Under the pieces are notes generated by a model. That model did not search any database. It was not told where the DNA came from and was given only the letters and a program-made list of their open reading frames with translations. Below are positions 63,581 through 64,000 of a DNA stretch of 64,000 bases, piece by piece; the stretch's first letter is position 1; each line of letters opens with the position of its first letter. The position numbers and the translations under genes were made by a program. This DNA comes from Camarhynchus parvulus. Lineage: Eukaryota > Chordata > Aves > Passeriformes > Thraupidae. The stretch covers positions 3,288,501 to 3,352,500 of the forward strand of contig NC_044574.1 in assembly GCF_901933205.1 (NCBI RefSeq), written 5' to 3'.

Positions 63581-63840
63581 ATATAATATAATATAATATA
63601 ATATAATATAATATAATATAATATAATATAATATAATATAATATAATATAATATAATATAATATAATATAATATAATATAATATAATATAATATAATATA
63701 ATATAATATATGCATTATAATATATACATTATAATAATAGTATAGTATAGTATATAATTTAATATATTTAACACAGAATTATTTAATTTATAATATTTTA
63801 ATTTTTAAAATATATTATAATATATAATTTAATAATAAAT
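63581..63840. repeat. (TATAA)n pentanucleotide array and AT-rich flank
   Basis: About 26 near-perfect ATAAT/TATAA pentamers to 63711, then degenerate AT-rich sequence to about 63840. Confidence 0.97.
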
Positions 63841-63909
63841 ACAGCAGGCCCTTGCTAATGCATAATAAAGTCTGAGACAAACCATGCTCATTTCATTTTG
63901 CAGCTGACA

Positions 63910-63990
63910 GGAAGGAAGGAAGGAAGGAAGGAAGGAAGGAAGGAAGGAAGGAAGGAAGGAAGGAAGGAAGGAAGGAAGGAAGGAAGGAAG
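63910..63990 (+). repeat. (GGAA)n microsatellite
   Basis: About 19 tandem GGAA tetramers, reaching close to the window end. Confidence 0.98.
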
Positions 63991-64000
63991 AGGATTTGGC

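Larger units (their letters stand above)
44160..64000. other. Intergenic region upstream of RNF24
   Basis: Nearly 20 kb of LTRs, CR1s, minisatellites and microsatellites, with unique stretches such as 47890-49370, 51140-54200 and 59550-60170. Many 60-200 codon open frames occur, but none shows a domain, family motif or splice-bounded conserved peptide. SMOX exons, expected from human synteny, are not seen. Confidence 0.7.

Noticed and set aside
44160..64000. Search for SMOX exons expected beyond RNF24
   Set aside because: No amine-oxidase motif (such as a GAGLAGL-type dinucleotide fold) appears in any frame; the gene probably lies beyond the window.

Overview
The window is vertebrate nuclear DNA, almost certainly from a bird and probably a songbird. 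Both genes are spliced with canonical GT-AG introns. The interspersed repeats are mostly 3'-truncated CR1 LINEs ending in the typical avian CR1 tail, plus solo-type retroviral LTRs of the kind common in finch-like birds. The songbird placement is inference from repeat content. No bacterial, plasmid or CRISPR signal was seen, and no free-standing novel multi-gene system was found.

The left part (1-11.7 kb) is the 3' portion of PANK2 (pantothenate kinase 2) on the + strand. Six coding exons (4968-10668) give a 360-residue kinase core that reads through without a frameshift; exon 1, with the start codon and any targeting peptide, lies left of the window. The intron between the fifth and sixth vertebrate exons carries an intact mir-103 hairpin (8336-8413), matching the known PANK-miR-103/107 host-gene arrangement. 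The PANK2 poly(A) signal is at 11647.

The middle part (14.5-44.1 kb) is RNF24 on the - strand, tail-to-tail with PANK2, as I recall for the human genome. Five coding exons (26009 down to 15594) give a complete 148-residue protein with one membrane segment and a RING-H2 finger. Its 3' UTR is GC-rich. Its main promoter is a CpG island at about 43.95-44.16 kb with Sp1-type boxes and an NRF1 site. A well-bounded 79-nt noncoding exon (35270-35348) and a TATA-driven alternative first exon (27341 to about 27590) are proposed from splice and promoter signals.

The right part (44.2-64 kb) is intergenic DNA upstream of RNF24. It holds CR1 fragments, several LTRs (one nested in another with both target-site duplications still readable), minisatellites, and long ATCC, TATAA and GGAA microsatellites. 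I recognised no coding exon there. SMOX, the expected next neighbour, is not seen.

The most useful observations are the PANK2/mir-103 unit, the LTR plus its tandem-duplicated tail ending about 35 bp from the PANK2 exon-2 splice acceptor, the family of LTRs with 6-bp target-site duplications, the 21-bp minisatellite beside a weak RNF24 terminal splice acceptor, and the candidate RNF24 alternative promoter, whose splicing would create a 5-codon upstream ORF overlapping the main start codon.
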